DNA from: JAHJQZ01 sp963667595
Lineage (GTDB): Bacteria > Pseudomonadota > Alphaproteobacteria > Rhizobiales > Devosiaceae
Direction: 5' to 3'
Length of the DNA: 64,000 bases
Assembly (NCBI GenBank): GCA_963667595.2
Contig: CAXXWD010000001.1
Location: 1,984,001-2,048,000 of the forward strand
The notes under the pieces were generated by a model that searched no databases, was not told the DNA's origin, and was given only the letters and a program-made list of their open reading frames with translations. The translations under genes and the position numbers were made by a program. Each line of letters begins with the position of its first letter. The stretch's first letter is position 1. Positions 24,701-33,543 of this stretch are shown in pieces.

Positions 24701-26587
24701 TCAATCCGCGATGAAACTGCCGCGCGGCGTGTATTCGGTGTGAAGAAGTTCGTGACTGAGGTGGCCGCAGGGCCCTTCGGTCAGGAATTCCTTGTAAATC
24801 CTGAGGATGGCCGGATTTTCGTGGCTCTTTCGGACGCTTCCGCGCACGCCATAATCCGCATCTTCCCTGTAGATGGCCTCGGCCCGTGCCGCGCGGATGG
24901 CGGGGCTGGTCGGGATCGGCTGACCGCCGCCGGAAATGCAGCCGCCGGGGCAGGCCATGACCTCGATGAAATGGCACTTGGAGAACGTGCCGCCGTCCGC
25001 GATGTCATCCAGAATCGCCTGGGCATTCTTGATGCCGTGCGCGATGCCGACGCGGAGCGTCTGGCCCTTCAGCCAGTCCCAGTTCGGAACGAGATGGGCA
25101 ATCAGATCCGGTACGGGACCGACCTTTTCGGGCACCGTGATCTCGGCATAGCGACACCCGTCCATGCCGCGCACCGGAATGATGTCGGCATGGTCGAAGA
25201 TGTCCTCGATCTTGAGACCGGTGACGAATTCCAAAACCGTCCGCAAGGCCGATTCCATGACGCCGCCAGTGGCGCCGAAGATCACGCCCGAACCGGTTGC
25301 CGTTCCGAACGGATCGTCGAAATCGGACCCCGGCAGGCTGGGCAGATCCATGCCGGCTTCGCGGATCATGCGGGCGCATTCGCGCGTCGTCAGGACGTAA
25401 TCGACATCCTTGACGCCGCTGTCGCGCATCTCGGGCCGGTTGCATTCGTACTTCTTGGCCGTGCACGGCATGAGCGAGACGGAAACGATGTTTTCCGGAT
25501 CGATGCCGTTGAGGTCCGCATACCAGGTCTTGATGACGGGGCCGAACATCTGCTGCGGGCTCTTGGCCGAGGACAGATGGGCCAGATCGTGCGGATGGGT
25601 GTGCTCGAAATACTTGACCCAGCCGGGACAGCACGAGGTGAACTGCGGCAGGGGCATCGAATCGTCGCCTTCGACGAGGGTCTTGTAGAGCCTCAAAAGC
25701 AGTTCCGTGCCTTCCTCCATGATCGTCAGGTCGGCGGTGAAATTGGTGTCGAACACCTTGTCGAAACCGCAGCGCCGCAAGGCCGTGTTGAGCTGCCAGG
25801 TCATTGCCGTTCCGGCATCGAGGCCGAATTCCTCGCCGATCGCGGCGCGCGGGCTCGGAGCCGTCTGGATCACGACGTGTTTGGTCGGGTCCTCTATGGC
25901 TGCCCAGATGTCGTCGGTCTCGTCGCGCTCGGTCAGGGCGCCGGTTGGGCATCTGATGACGCATTGTCCGCAATTGATGCAGTTGATCTCGCCCATCGGC
26001 TTGTCGAGATAGGAGGTGACGGTTTTCTTGTCGCCGCGCTGGGCGAAGGAGAAAATGCCGATGCCCTGCAATTCCTCGCAGGCCCTGACGCAACGGCCGC
26101 ATTGCACGCATTTGTCGACGTCATGCACGAGCGCCAGGCTCGAGGTGTCCGTTACGAAGACCTTTTCGATCGGGTGGCCGAACCGGTAGGTATCGACGCC
26201 ATATTCCCGCGCCAGGTTCTGCAACTCGCAATTGCCGTTGCGCTTGCACGAATAGCAGTCGCCGCAATGCTCGGACAAAAGCAGTTCGACCGAATGGCGT
26301 CGCGCGGCGCGAATGCGCGGCGAGGAGGTCTTGACCTCGATCGGTTCAGTCACCGGGTAGGCGCAACTTGCCGCAAGGGCGCGACGGCCCTCGATTTCGA
26401 CGAGGCACAACCGGCAGCTGCCGAAGATCGACAGATCCTCATGATAGCAAAGGGTCGGAATGTGAATGCCGTTGTCGCGCAGGGCATGCAACAAAGGCGT
26501 GCCGTAGGGAACGGAAATCGCCTTGTCGTCGACGGTGAGCGAGACGCTCCTGGATGGGTCGATCTCGATGCCAATACTGGAACTCAT
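24701..26587 (-). CDS. hydA: NADH-linked [FeFe] hydrogenase catalytic subunit (HydA/HndD type)
   Basis: 628 residues; reversible H2 oxidation or proton reduction. All H-cluster motifs are intact: TSCCPGW (317-323, Cys319 as proton relay), MPCTAKKYE (373-381) and EVMACPGGC (542-550) with GGGQP. N-terminal relay clusters: [2Fe-2S] Cys47/58/61/75, His107-Cys111-Cys114-Cys120 cluster, and two [4Fe-4S] at Cys160-170 and Cys203-213. The C-terminus carries the small-subunit-like domain (ADYGVRGSVRKSHENPA). Its ATG overlaps the nuoF-like stop, so the three genes are coupled. No signal peptide: cytoplasmic. HydEFG maturases are required but not in the window. Confidence 0.94.
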   Translation of the reverse strand: MSSSIGIEIDPSRSVSLTVDDKAISVPYGTPLLHALRDNGIHIPTLCYHEDLSIFGSCRLCLVEIEGRRALAASCAYPVTEPIEVKTSSPRIRAARRHSVELLLSEHCGDCYSCKRNGNCELQNLAREYGVDTYRFGHPIEKVFVTDTSSLALVHDVDKCVQCGRCVRACEELQGIGIFSFAQRGDKKTVTSYLDKPMGEINCINCGQCVIRCPTGALTERDETDDIWAAIEDPTKHVVIQTAPSPRAAIGEEFGLDAGTAMTWQLNTALRRCGFDKVFDTNFTADLTIMEEGTELLLRLYKTLVEGDDSMPLPQFTSCCPGWVKYFEHTHPHDLAHLSSAKSPQQMFGPVIKTWYADLNGIDPENIVSVSLMPCTAKKYECNRPEMRDSGVKDVDYVLTTRECARMIREAGMDLPSLPGSDFDDPFGTATGSGVIFGATGGVMESALRTVLEFVTGLKIEDIFDHADIIPVRGMDGCRYAEITVPEKVGPVPDLIAHLVPNWDWLKGQTLRVGIAHGIKNAQAILDDIADGGTFSKCHFIEVMACPGGCISGGGQPIPTSPAIRAARAEAIYREDADYGVRGSVRKSHENPAILRIYKEFLTEGPCGHLSHELLHTEYTPRGSFIAD

Positions 26588-27795
26588 GACGCAACCCTTC
26601 TCCCGGAAATCTTGTGGTGGTGATCGACGCGTCCCATTACTTCACCACGGAAATGCTTGAGGACCGACAGGAACAGGTTGGGCGAAGCCTGCCCGAGGCC
26701 GCATTTCGAGGCGGTCTGCATGCTGGCACCCAGATCGCAAAGGGCCTTCAAGTGCTTGGTCGTGCAGGTCCCTTGCTTGAGCATGCGGATGCCTTCGAGA
26801 ATCTTGAGATTGCCCATGCGGCAGATGGTGCATTGCCCGCAGGATTCGTCGGCGAAGAATTCCTGGATGTTTTCGACGACATCCAGAAGATCGCGCCCCT
26901 GATCGAAAACGACGATCGATCCGCCGGTGGAGACGTCCTCGAAACAGATCGTTCTTGAAAACTCGCCGGCCGGCACCAGAATGCCCGAACCGCCGCCGAC
27001 CATGGCCGCCTTGGTGTTCTCCGCACCGGCCGCTTCGAGAACGGTGTCGATCCTCGTGCCCATCGGGAACTCGTAAACGCCAGGCCGCTCGACATCCCCG
27101 GAAATGGACAGAAGCTTGTAGCCTCTGGATTTTTCGGTTCCGGCAGCCTTGAACCAGTCGACGCCCTTGACGAAAAGCGCCGCGACCCAGGCCAGGGTCT
27201 CGACATTGTTGACGATGGTCGGCTGACCGAAAAGACCGCAGGTCGCCGGGAAGGGCGGACGGTTGCGCGGCTCGCCGCGTTTGCCCTCGATGGATTCGAT
27301 CAGGGCGGATTCCTCGCCGCACACATAAGCACCCTGGCCCATGTGAATGCGGATATTGAACGAAAAGCCCGTCTTGCCGAGGATGTCATCGCCCATCAGG
27401 CCGGCCGCGCGTCGCGCCGCCAAGCAGTCTTCCAGCCGGGCGCGCAGATAGGCATATTCGCCGCGCAGATAGATGACGCCCTCGGTGGCGCCGATGGTGT
27501 AGCCGGCGATCGTCATGCCATCAAAAACCAGATCCGGCCATTCGGAAAGGATCACACGATCCTTGAACGTGCCCGGTTCGCCTTCGTCGGCGTTGCAGAT
27601 GACGTATTTCGCCTCGCCCGGCGCATTAAAAGTCGTCTTCCATTTGATGCCGACCGGAAAACCCGCGCCGCCACAGCCGCGCAGGCCGGATTCGGCAAGG
27701 GTCCCGATAATGCCTGAAGGGTCTGCCGTAAGGGCCGTCTTCAGACCTTCGTGAGCGGGAATGGCTGCGAATGAAACCTCATTCCTGATGTCCAT
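26584..27795 (-). CDS. hydB: NuoF-like NADH/FMN subunit of the hydrogenase (short HydB)
   Basis: 403 residues from the ATG at 27795. FMN and NADH sites: LRGCGGAGFPVGIKW (38-52, with Cys41 where Arg is usual), CNADEGEPGTFKDR (67-80) and GAYVCGEESALIESIEGKRG. [4Fe-4S] ligands are Cys319, 322, 325 and 365. It has neither the N-terminal thioredoxin-like [2Fe-2S] domain nor the C-terminal 2x[4Fe-4S] domain of HydB/HndC in known electron-bifurcating hydrogenases, which are about 600 residues. It overlaps the nuoE-like gene by 17 bases. The layout suggests direct NADH-H2 electron transfer. Confidence 0.9.
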   Translation of the reverse strand: MDIRNEVSFAAIPAHEGLKTALTADPSGIIGTLAESGLRGCGGAGFPVGIKWKTTFNAPGEAKYVICNADEGEPGTFKDRVILSEWPDLVFDGMTIAGYTIGATEGVIYLRGEYAYLRARLEDCLAARRAAGLMGDDILGKTGFSFNIRIHMGQGAYVCGEESALIESIEGKRGEPRNRPPFPATCGLFGQPTIVNNVETLAWVAALFVKGVDWFKAAGTEKSRGYKLLSISGDVERPGVYEFPMGTRIDTVLEAAGAENTKAAMVGGGSGILVPAGEFSRTICFEDVSTGGSIVVFDQGRDLLDVVENIQEFFADESCGQCTICRMGNLKILEGIRMLKQGTCTTKHLKALCDLGASMQTASKCGLGQASPNLFLSVLKHFRGEVMGRVDHHHKISGRRVAS

Positions 27796-28357
27796 GGCCC
27801 GTTCCTTTGTTTTTCGTGGAAACGTTCTGATAGATTTTTTCGCAGGCCTCGATGATCTCGTGGACCTTCGCCGGCGTGACTTCGGTGAAGACCTGGTCAT
27901 TGACGAGAATGCCCGGCGCCTGGTCGCACAACCCGATGCAGTTCGCCCATTCAAGCGAGAACTTGCCGTCCGGCGTAGTCTCGCCGAAGCGGATGCCGAG
28001 GTCGTTTTCCAGCTGGCGCGCCACGTTTTCCTTGCCGACCATGTCGCAGGCGATGGTCCGGCACAGGCGGATGACGAACCGTCCGTGGTATTTTTCGGAG
28101 AGGAACGAATAGAAGCTCAAAACGCCATAGACTTCGGCGGGGCTGATGTTCAGCCGGTGCGCGACGTACTGCATGGCAAAACTGTTGACGACGGCATGGC
28201 GCTTCTGGATTTCCCCGAGAATGGGGATGAGGGAGGACTGGTTGGCCCCCATGCTTTCCACGAGTGCGTCTATTTCCGCTTTGAGCGCGGCGTTGCGCGC
28301 GCCGTATTCGTCAAAGAAGCGGTTCTGTTTTTGCAAAGCGGCGGCGGTTGCAGCCAT
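27779..28357 (-). CDS. hydC: NuoE-like [2Fe-2S] subunit of the hydrogenase
   Basis: 192 residues. A helical N-terminal domain is followed by a thioredoxin-fold [2Fe-2S] domain with ligands Cys99, Cys104, Cys140 and Cys144 (LCRTIACD; NCIGLCDQAP). In complex I and HydABC this subunit carries the N1a cluster next to FMN. First gene of the operon; the stop lies inside the next gene. The N-terminus is about 30 residues longer than minimal NuoE. Confidence 0.9.
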   Translation of the reverse strand: MAATAAALQKQNRFFDEYGARNAALKAEIDALVESMGANQSSLIPILGEIQKRHAVVNSFAMQYVAHRLNISPAEVYGVLSFYSFLSEKYHGRFVIRLCRTIACDMVGKENVARQLENDLGIRFGETTPDGKFSLEWANCIGLCDQAPGILVNDQVFTEVTPAKVHEIIEACEKIYQNVSTKNKGTGHGHQE

Positions 28358-28997
28358 GGGCTATTTTCCTTCCGGCAAAGGCTTTGAACACAAGAAGGAC
28401 AATTCTCCGCGGATCAGCACGGCACCCTCCGCGAACGGTGAGGGTCACACGCGTCACAGAGGCAACCAACCCTGACAAGGGCCTGGTTTGCATCGTTTCC
28501 TCCTCGGACTGCGTCCGGATTCGACGCCCGACCGGCGCAGTACCCTGAACTCAGCCACAGCAAACTAGGAGGTTGATGTTATGAATTCTAGAAAGATTCT
28601 TCATACAAGACCGCGCAATTTGTCGCGCTGCGAAAGTCAGGGAATGTCAGCTAACTGATTAGAATAATTAAACTTCCAATTTCGGTTGCTAGCGGCAGCA
28701 GGATGTCAGGATGCGTTGCGCCGGTGCCAAAAACGTTTGTTCTCTACATCGCTTCGGTTCCGCCAGACGCGCGGATTGAAAAAGGAACACGGTGCGGTTT
28801 TCCATCAGGGGCAAAACCCGTGGCTGCCCTCGCGCCTGCAGGCGGCAAGCGATCTGCTCTTGGCTACTGACCCGATCGGATTGAAAAGGCTTTGGGCCAC
28901 CTGGTCCTTGATGGCAAGCCACGAGGCGGTCCGCACGTGTCGGGGGCGTCATGTGATCAATTCCATTGAGCGATGGAACTGCTTTGGGGCTGAACAA
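28358..28997. other. 640-bp non-coding region upstream of the hydrogenase operon
   Basis: No supported gene. It should contain the hydrogenase promoter. The stretch 28560-28690 is visibly AT-richer than its surroundings. I looked for an FNR site (TTGAT-N4-ATCAA) and found only the half TTGAT near 28570, so anaerobic control by FNR is not shown. Confidence 0.5.
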
Positions 28998-29894
28998 CTA
29001 GTCTCTGTCTGACAGGCCGTCATGCGCTTCGTTCACGATGTCCAGCCAGGCCTTGACCGCCTCGGAAAGATAGGCGCCGCGCCGCCAGGCCATGACCATT
29101 TCCCAGACCATGCCCGGATCGTCGAGTGGCACGAGGCGCAGTGATGGGCGTTTGCGTTGCGAGGCGCTCATGCGCGGCAGGAAGGCAACCCCGATCTCGG
29201 CATCGACCAGCTCAACAATGAAATCGATCTGGCTGCTCTCGGCCACGACGCTCGGCTCGAATCCGGCGCGACGACAGGCGTCGAGGACCGTTCGATGCAA
29301 CAAAAAGGTGCTGTCGAACAGGATGAAGGGCGTGTGCTTCAGGTCGCTGAGGGCAATGGTCGATCTTTCGGCGAGCGGGTGGTGTGCCTCCAGAACGGCG
29401 ACAAGGGGCTCGCGCCGTACCGGGCAGAAGTCGAACGCGGCGGGCAACGGTGTCAATACGCCGATACAATCGACATCGCCGGCCAAAAGATTGGACTTGA
29501 GTTCGGCGGCGCCGCGCTCGATCAGACGAATCTCAATGTCGGGATAGCGCCGACGATAGATGGCGAAAAGTGGCGCGAACAGCGTGTTGCTGCCGACGGG
29601 TGGCAGACCCAGGCGCAGAACGCCGCGTTTCAGTCCGCGAATCTCGTCGAGTTCGGCCAACAGATTGTCGCGGTTGGCCAGCATCTCGAGGCCACGCCGG
29701 TAAACCACTTCGCCGGCGGTGGTAAGCTGGCTTTGATGCCCGATCCGGTTGAGCAGCGGCATGCCGAGTTCGTCTTCGAGCTGCCTGACCGCCTTGCTGA
29801 CGGTGGACTGCGTCGCAAAGACAGTCTTGGCGGCCTTGGAAAACCCGCCCTGACGGACAACTTCGACGAAGGCGCGGAGCGTTCGAAATTCCAT
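28998..29894 (-). CDS. LysR-family transcriptional regulator
   Basis: 298 residues. HTH in residues 3-60 (FSKAAKTVFATQSTVSKAVRQLEDELG), then a LysR substrate-binding domain (GVLRLGLPPVGSNTLFAPLF from about 90). It is divergent from the acetoin reductase gene with a 344-bp intergenic region, so that gene is the likely target. Acetate or acetoin sensing would fit but is not shown. Intact, typical length. Confidence 0.83.
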   Translation of the reverse strand: MEFRTLRAFVEVVRQGGFSKAAKTVFATQSTVSKAVRQLEDELGMPLLNRIGHQSQLTTAGEVVYRRGLEMLANRDNLLAELDEIRGLKRGVLRLGLPPVGSNTLFAPLFAIYRRRYPDIEIRLIERGAAELKSNLLAGDVDCIGVLTPLPAAFDFCPVRREPLVAVLEAHHPLAERSTIALSDLKHTPFILFDSTFLLHRTVLDACRRAGFEPSVVAESSQIDFIVELVDAEIGVAFLPRMSASQRKRPSLRLVPLDDPGMVWEMVMAWRRGAYLSEAVKAWLDIVNEAHDGLSDRD

Positions 29895-29911
29895 ATCAAG
29901 TCCATATCGGA

Positions 29912-29949
29912 ATAGACATTAGTCAATCAATTCACTTTTCTCATAGACA
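29912..29949. promoter_or_regulatory. Direct repeat of ATAGACA in the lysR/acetoin reductase intergenic region
   Basis: ATAGACA occurs at 29912-29918 and 29943-29949, 31 bases apart (about three helical turns), directly upstream of lysR. The phasing suits two bound dimers. The remaining 290 bases to the reductase show no gene. Confidence 0.35.
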
Positions 29950-30238
29950 GGTAAAGCCTATATTAGCCGCATGTAATCGCGCATCCGGATCGGGTTGGCC
30001 CCGTCCGACCAGCACGAGCTGAATGCAGGCCCCCAACGAAGACCATCGGATTCGAATGTCTCAAGGTTGCAGCTGCCTTTCCGGCTCTGGACGCGAACCG
30101 TTCGGCTTCGGCAGCAAGGCGCTCGTCCACCACAAGCTCGTGGGCGTCGATTTGCACGTCTAAAAAACCGGCAACTCGCTCCCAACCAAAAGCTGGGCTC
30201 CCGTTCCTTTTCCACCCCCCCACTGAAAGGACTACATC

Positions 30239-31036
30239 ATGTCTAGTACCCAGAAAGTCGCCGTCGTGACCGGTGCCGGTCAGGGCATCGGCAAGGCCAT
30301 CGCCATCCGCCTCGCCAAGGACGGTTTCGCCGTCGGATGCCTCGATTTCAACGAAAAAACCGCCAAGACGGCTGCCGAAGAGATCAACAAGAACGGCGGC
30401 AAGGCTCTGGCCATCAAGGTCGACGTTGCCGATCGTGCCGACGTCTTCAAGGCGGTCGATGCGGTCGTCGCCGCTTTCGGGCGACTGGATGTCATGGTCA
30501 ACAATGCCGGCCTCGGCCCGACGACGCCAATCGAGGAGATCACCCCGGAGGTCTATCACAGGGTCTTCGACGTCAATGTCGGCGGTACGTATTGGGGCAC
30601 GCAGGCTGCCGTCAAGCATTTCAAGGCGCGCAAGCCGGCGAAAAAGGGCGACGTGGTCGGCAAGATCATCAACGCGTCCTCGCAGGCCGGTCAGGTCGGC
30701 AACCCGGATCTGGCGGTTTATGGCGCTACCAAGTTCGCCATCCGCGGCATTACCCAGACCGCGGCAAAGGACCTTGCCGGACTCGGCATCACCTCCAACG
30801 CTTATTGCCCCGGCATCGTTCGCACCCCGATGATGGAGGGCATCGCCCAGAAAGTGGCCGACGAAAACGGCAAGTCGCTGGAGTGGGGGCTTGAGCAATG
30901 GGCCATGTCGGTCCTGCTCGGTCGCATTTCCGAACCGGAGGACGTGGCTGCCTGCGTCTCCTACCTCGCCGGTCCGGATTCCGACTACATGACCGGCCAG
31001 GCGCTGATCATCGACGGCGGCATGGTCTTCAACTAA
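30239..31036 (+). CDS. budC: Acetoin (diacetyl) reductase / 2,3-butanediol dehydrogenase, SDR family
   Basis: 265 residues. Classical SDR: NAD-binding TGAGQGIGKAIA (residue 11), NNAGLGP (about 89), catalytic Ser in INASSQAGQ and YGATK. The segment GLGPTTPIEEITPEVYHRVF and the C-terminal AYCPGIVRTPMM are hallmarks of meso-butanediol dehydrogenase/acetoin reductase. It interconverts diacetyl, acetoin and butanediol with NADH, a fermentative electron sink consistent with NADH-linked H2 metabolism nearby. AAAGGA precedes the ATG. Confidence 0.87.
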   Translation: MSSTQKVAVVTGAGQGIGKAIAIRLAKDGFAVGCLDFNEKTAKTAAEEINKNGGKALAIKVDVADRADVFKAVDAVVAAFGRLDVMVNNAGLGPTTPIEEITPEVYHRVFDVNVGGTYWGTQAAVKHFKARKPAKKGDVVGKIINASSQAGQVGNPDLAVYGATKFAIRGITQTAAKDLAGLGITSNAYCPGIVRTPMMEGIAQKVADENGKSLEWGLEQWAMSVLLGRISEPEDVAACVSYLAGPDSDYMTGQALIIDGGMVFN

Positions 31037-31044
31037 GGCAAACC

Positions 31045-31103
31045 CGCTCCACCCGGCCGAAAAACCGTGCTCGCGCCAGATAAAGGTTCGTCTGGGTGGA
31101 GCG
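31045..31103. repeat. 10-bp inverted repeat after the reductase gene
   Basis: CGCTCCACCC (31045-31054) and GGGTGGAGCG (31094-31103) are exact reverse complements with a 39-base loop, starting 8 bases after the stop codon. Confidence 0.5.
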
Positions 31104-31123
31104 ATTTCCGATATTCCGATCAC

Positions 31124-31170
31124 CGCAGCGTAACCCTGGCGCGGCCAGGGTTTCGCTGCGTTCTCGTTGT
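31124..31170 (+). terminator. Strong hairpin, probable terminator of the reductase transcript
   Basis: CGCAGCG (31124-31130) pairs with CGCTGCG (31154-31160) and AACCCTGGC (31132-31140) with GCCAGGGTT (31144-31152): a 16-bp stem with one T-T mismatch and a 3-base loop, followed by TTCTCGTTGT. Confidence 0.6.
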
Positions 31171-31219
31171 GCTAGGTGTCGCTTGAGCCTCTTCGTGATA
31201 CCGGAGGCGGGAGGCGAAC

Positions 31220-31570
31220 ATGGTCACCGCGAAGTCCCGGGCCGCCATCAACGCGGCCGCGCGCGACGTCCTGAAGCCACACGACCGGGAAATCGCCCGG
31301 CTCCGGCTGGTGGAGAGACTCACCCTGCAGGAAGTCGGTAAGCGTTATGGCGTGGGGCGCACGCGTCGTGAACACTTGAGCCATCAGGAATGCGCCACCC
31401 GAAAGGCCCGGGAGGATGCCGAGCGCAAACGGGCGGTTGAAGTGGCGCGAGATGCCGAGCGCCGCGCCATCGACAAGACGAGACTGGCTGCAAGGGATCC
31501 GCATGAGTGCCGCCGACTTGCTGAAAGCCGCCCAGGCTCTCCTGACCGACGCACAGACCGTCGTCGATAA
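31220..31570 (+). CDS. Hypothetical protein with a sigma-factor region-4-like helix-turn-helix
   Basis: 116 codons with a very good Shine-Dalgarno sequence (GGGAGGCGAAC before ATG). Residues 18-50 (LKPHDREIARLRLVERLTLQ, then EVGKRYGVGRTR) resemble region 4 of RpoH-type sigma factors but stop at RREHL, where ERVRQLE would be expected. The C-terminal half is a charged Arg-rich tail with biased composition that may be read out of frame. It could be a small DNA-binding protein or the remnant of a sigma gene. No function is assigned. Confidence 0.35.
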   Translation: MVTAKSRAAINAAARDVLKPHDREIARLRLVERLTLQEVGKRYGVGRTRREHLSHQECATRKAREDAERKRAVEVARDAERRAIDKTRLAARDPHECRRLAESRPGSPDRRTDRRR

Positions 31571-32640
31571 AACCCGGAACCATCTGGACTGAACCCAGGA
31601 GGCCGCCCGGCGCATGGCAGTGCGGCTGCCAGTCGAACACTGGCCCTTAGGGATCGATCCCGATATTGCGGCGCTGGGTGAACAGGACGAGCAGACAGGG
31701 ATTCTCTTGCCAAGCGCATCGACGTTCTCCGCGCCCGCGTGAACGAGATCCGGGCCACGACCCGGATGCGAGGGCCGGACCACCTGTCGCAACTTCAGCA
31801 CCCGCTTTGCTCCGATCCTCGACCTTTTTTCGTACATTCCACGCAGACCTGCCGAGCCCGGAAGGTTCACATTGCGAGCGCCCCATCATTGTTCTCCCGC
31901 GGCCAGCATGGACGGCGAGGTGAACACTGGTTACGGCGCTGAAAGGTCGGTTGCCTGCAAACGGTCTCGACAAAACCTGCGCCACTGAATGGGTTCTCCT
32001 GCGCCGGCGGTTGCCTATCAGCATGTAGCGCCAGAGCTTTTATTGCGGACATATATCTCTCGTGTCCGGAAGCGCTATGTGAATCTGAAGCGCGACAGCA
32101 TGGCTGGCCTAACGCCACGATCCCGTCCGAACAGTCCGATAGCCGGCGCAGAAAAAGTAGTAATGTCACTACACAAATTCGATTCTGTCGTGCGATAACG
32201 TGATGCCCGTGTTGTCGTTATGTGCGTACGGACTGATGAATTGGCTCTCTGGAGGTTGGCGCATCACTGTGCAAAAGCAGTTGGACGGACTGTCAGCCCT
32301 TCAAATTTCGGCCAAAATCCCCAGCAAACACAGCCCATACGCCTTGGGCAATGAAGTGGGTTGGGCTTTTGGTGCGTCACGAATGCATCATTCCCGGAAT
32401 CCGACACACCTTCTGCCTGCGATTGCGTGCTTGACTCCCGAAGGTAGCAAGATTACTACCTTTTTGTCGTGGTATGACGGGGGCCGGTCCGAGAGGTCTC
32501 GAACCCGTAGATCGCGTGTGCAAGTCCAAACCAGAACGTCGCGGCGTCGATATCGTCGCCATGATGCGTCTGGCGATCTGCCAATGTCCCAGCTGCATGT
32601 CTGTTGCTGCGACACGCGCAGAGAATAGGGGAGGTGTTTC
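31571..32640. other. Degenerate region without supported genes
   Basis: About 1.07 kb with only short overlapping open frames and no consistent coding signal. Small fragments such as MSAADLLKAAQALL near 31503 look like pieces of accessory genes. The last 450 bases are AT-richer and end in AGGGGAGGTG, the ribosome-binding site of the next gene. I see no tRNA. Confidence 0.45.
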
Positions 32641-33405
32641 ATGAGGCTGTTCGGTATTGCACTCGGTGCATTATCGTTGCTCGCGGGCACGGCCGTGGCC
32701 GCCGAAATGACGGCCAAGTCCATCGTCAGCCTCAACCGGGTCACTTGCGCGGTTAAGGATCCGGCGCTGGCCAAGATCTGGGAAGAGAGCAGCATCTTCT
32801 GCACCCCGACCCAGGGCGGGCTGATCGTTTACGACCTCAAGACCAACACGGTCCGGCGCGTTCTCGACCAGACCATGTTCACCAATGCCGACCCGAACTT
32901 CGTGTTCAACATGGAAGACATCCCGGTCACCAAAGGTAGCCCAATGGTGACGGGCGCCGACGGCATCGCACATGGCGGCGACAAGAAGACGCTCTACTGG
33001 ACGACGCTGCCCGACAATATCCTGCGGTCGCTCGACACCAGCCTTCTGCGCGACTTCTTTGTGCCCGAGGCCAGCCTGCAGGCTGGCGTCAAGCAGGCTG
33101 TGATCCTGCCGTCCAATACCGACGGCATGACCGCCGACCGGGAGGGCAATGTCTGTATGACCGCGCTCACGCTCAACGGATTGATGAAGTTCGGTCCCGC
33201 CCGCGACACCCTCAGCCGCTTCGTCTACGACAAAGCGATGGTTTGGCCCGACACGTTCTCGTGGGGCCAGGACGGTGCGCTCCACGTGATCAGCAACCAC
33301 CTGAACCAGTTCGTCGTCGACACGGTGGATTTCGACGAGCCAGCCGTTCCGAATTTCCGCATCTGGCGTATCGACGGTGTCGGCACGCCCTACACGGCGC
33401 TCTGA
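32641..33405 (+). CDS. Secreted royal-jelly/yellow-family (MRJP) beta-propeller protein, short
   Basis: 254 residues with a signal peptide (MRLFGIALGALSLLAGTAVA, cut after AVAAA). The body matches the bacterial MRJP/yellow family: TGADGIAHGGDKKTLYWTT, then LDTSLLRD, DGMTADREGNVCMTAL and the ending NFRIWRIDG. Typical members are 350-400 residues; about 100 residues are missing between the signal peptide and the middle blades, so fewer than six blades may be present. It directly precedes the TRAP transporter genes with a hairpin between. Role unknown, perhaps a periplasmic lactonase-like enzyme. Confidence 0.65.
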   Translation: MRLFGIALGALSLLAGTAVAAEMTAKSIVSLNRVTCAVKDPALAKIWEESSIFCTPTQGGLIVYDLKTNTVRRVLDQTMFTNADPNFVFNMEDIPVTKGSPMVTGADGIAHGGDKKTLYWTTLPDNILRSLDTSLLRDFFVPEASLQAGVKQAVILPSNTDGMTADREGNVCMTALTLNGLMKFGPARDTLSRFVYDKAMVWPDTFSWGQDGALHVISNHLNQFVVDTVDFDEPAVPNFRIWRIDGVGTPYTAL

Positions 33406-33414
33406 TCGGGCGTC

Positions 33415-33456
33415 GGGCGGACGCCGTCGGCCCTTGGCCGAAGGCGGTGTCCGCCC
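33415..33456 (+). terminator. Long GC hairpin between the MRJP gene and dctP
   Basis: GGGCGGAC (33415-33422) pairs with GTCCGCCC (33449-33456); inner pairs CCG/CGG and CGGCC/GGCCG extend it. Ten bases after the MRJP stop, no T run: a terminator or attenuator ahead of the TRAP operon. Confidence 0.55.
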
Positions 33457-33543
33457 CAGGCCCGGATACCGGGCAACCGACCATTTATCGCGTCTGTCTG
33501 CATTCAGGCGACAGCCGCTGAAAATACTAGGAGGAGACTAACA

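Noticed and set aside
28560..28580. FNR-type site (TTGAT...) upstream of the hydrogenase operon
   Set aside because: Only one half-site is present; the second half does not match ATCAA.
32485..32530. A GGTTCGAG-like stretch suggesting a tRNA T-arm
   Set aside because: On the minus strand the flanking bases do not pair and no acceptor or anticodon stem can be drawn.
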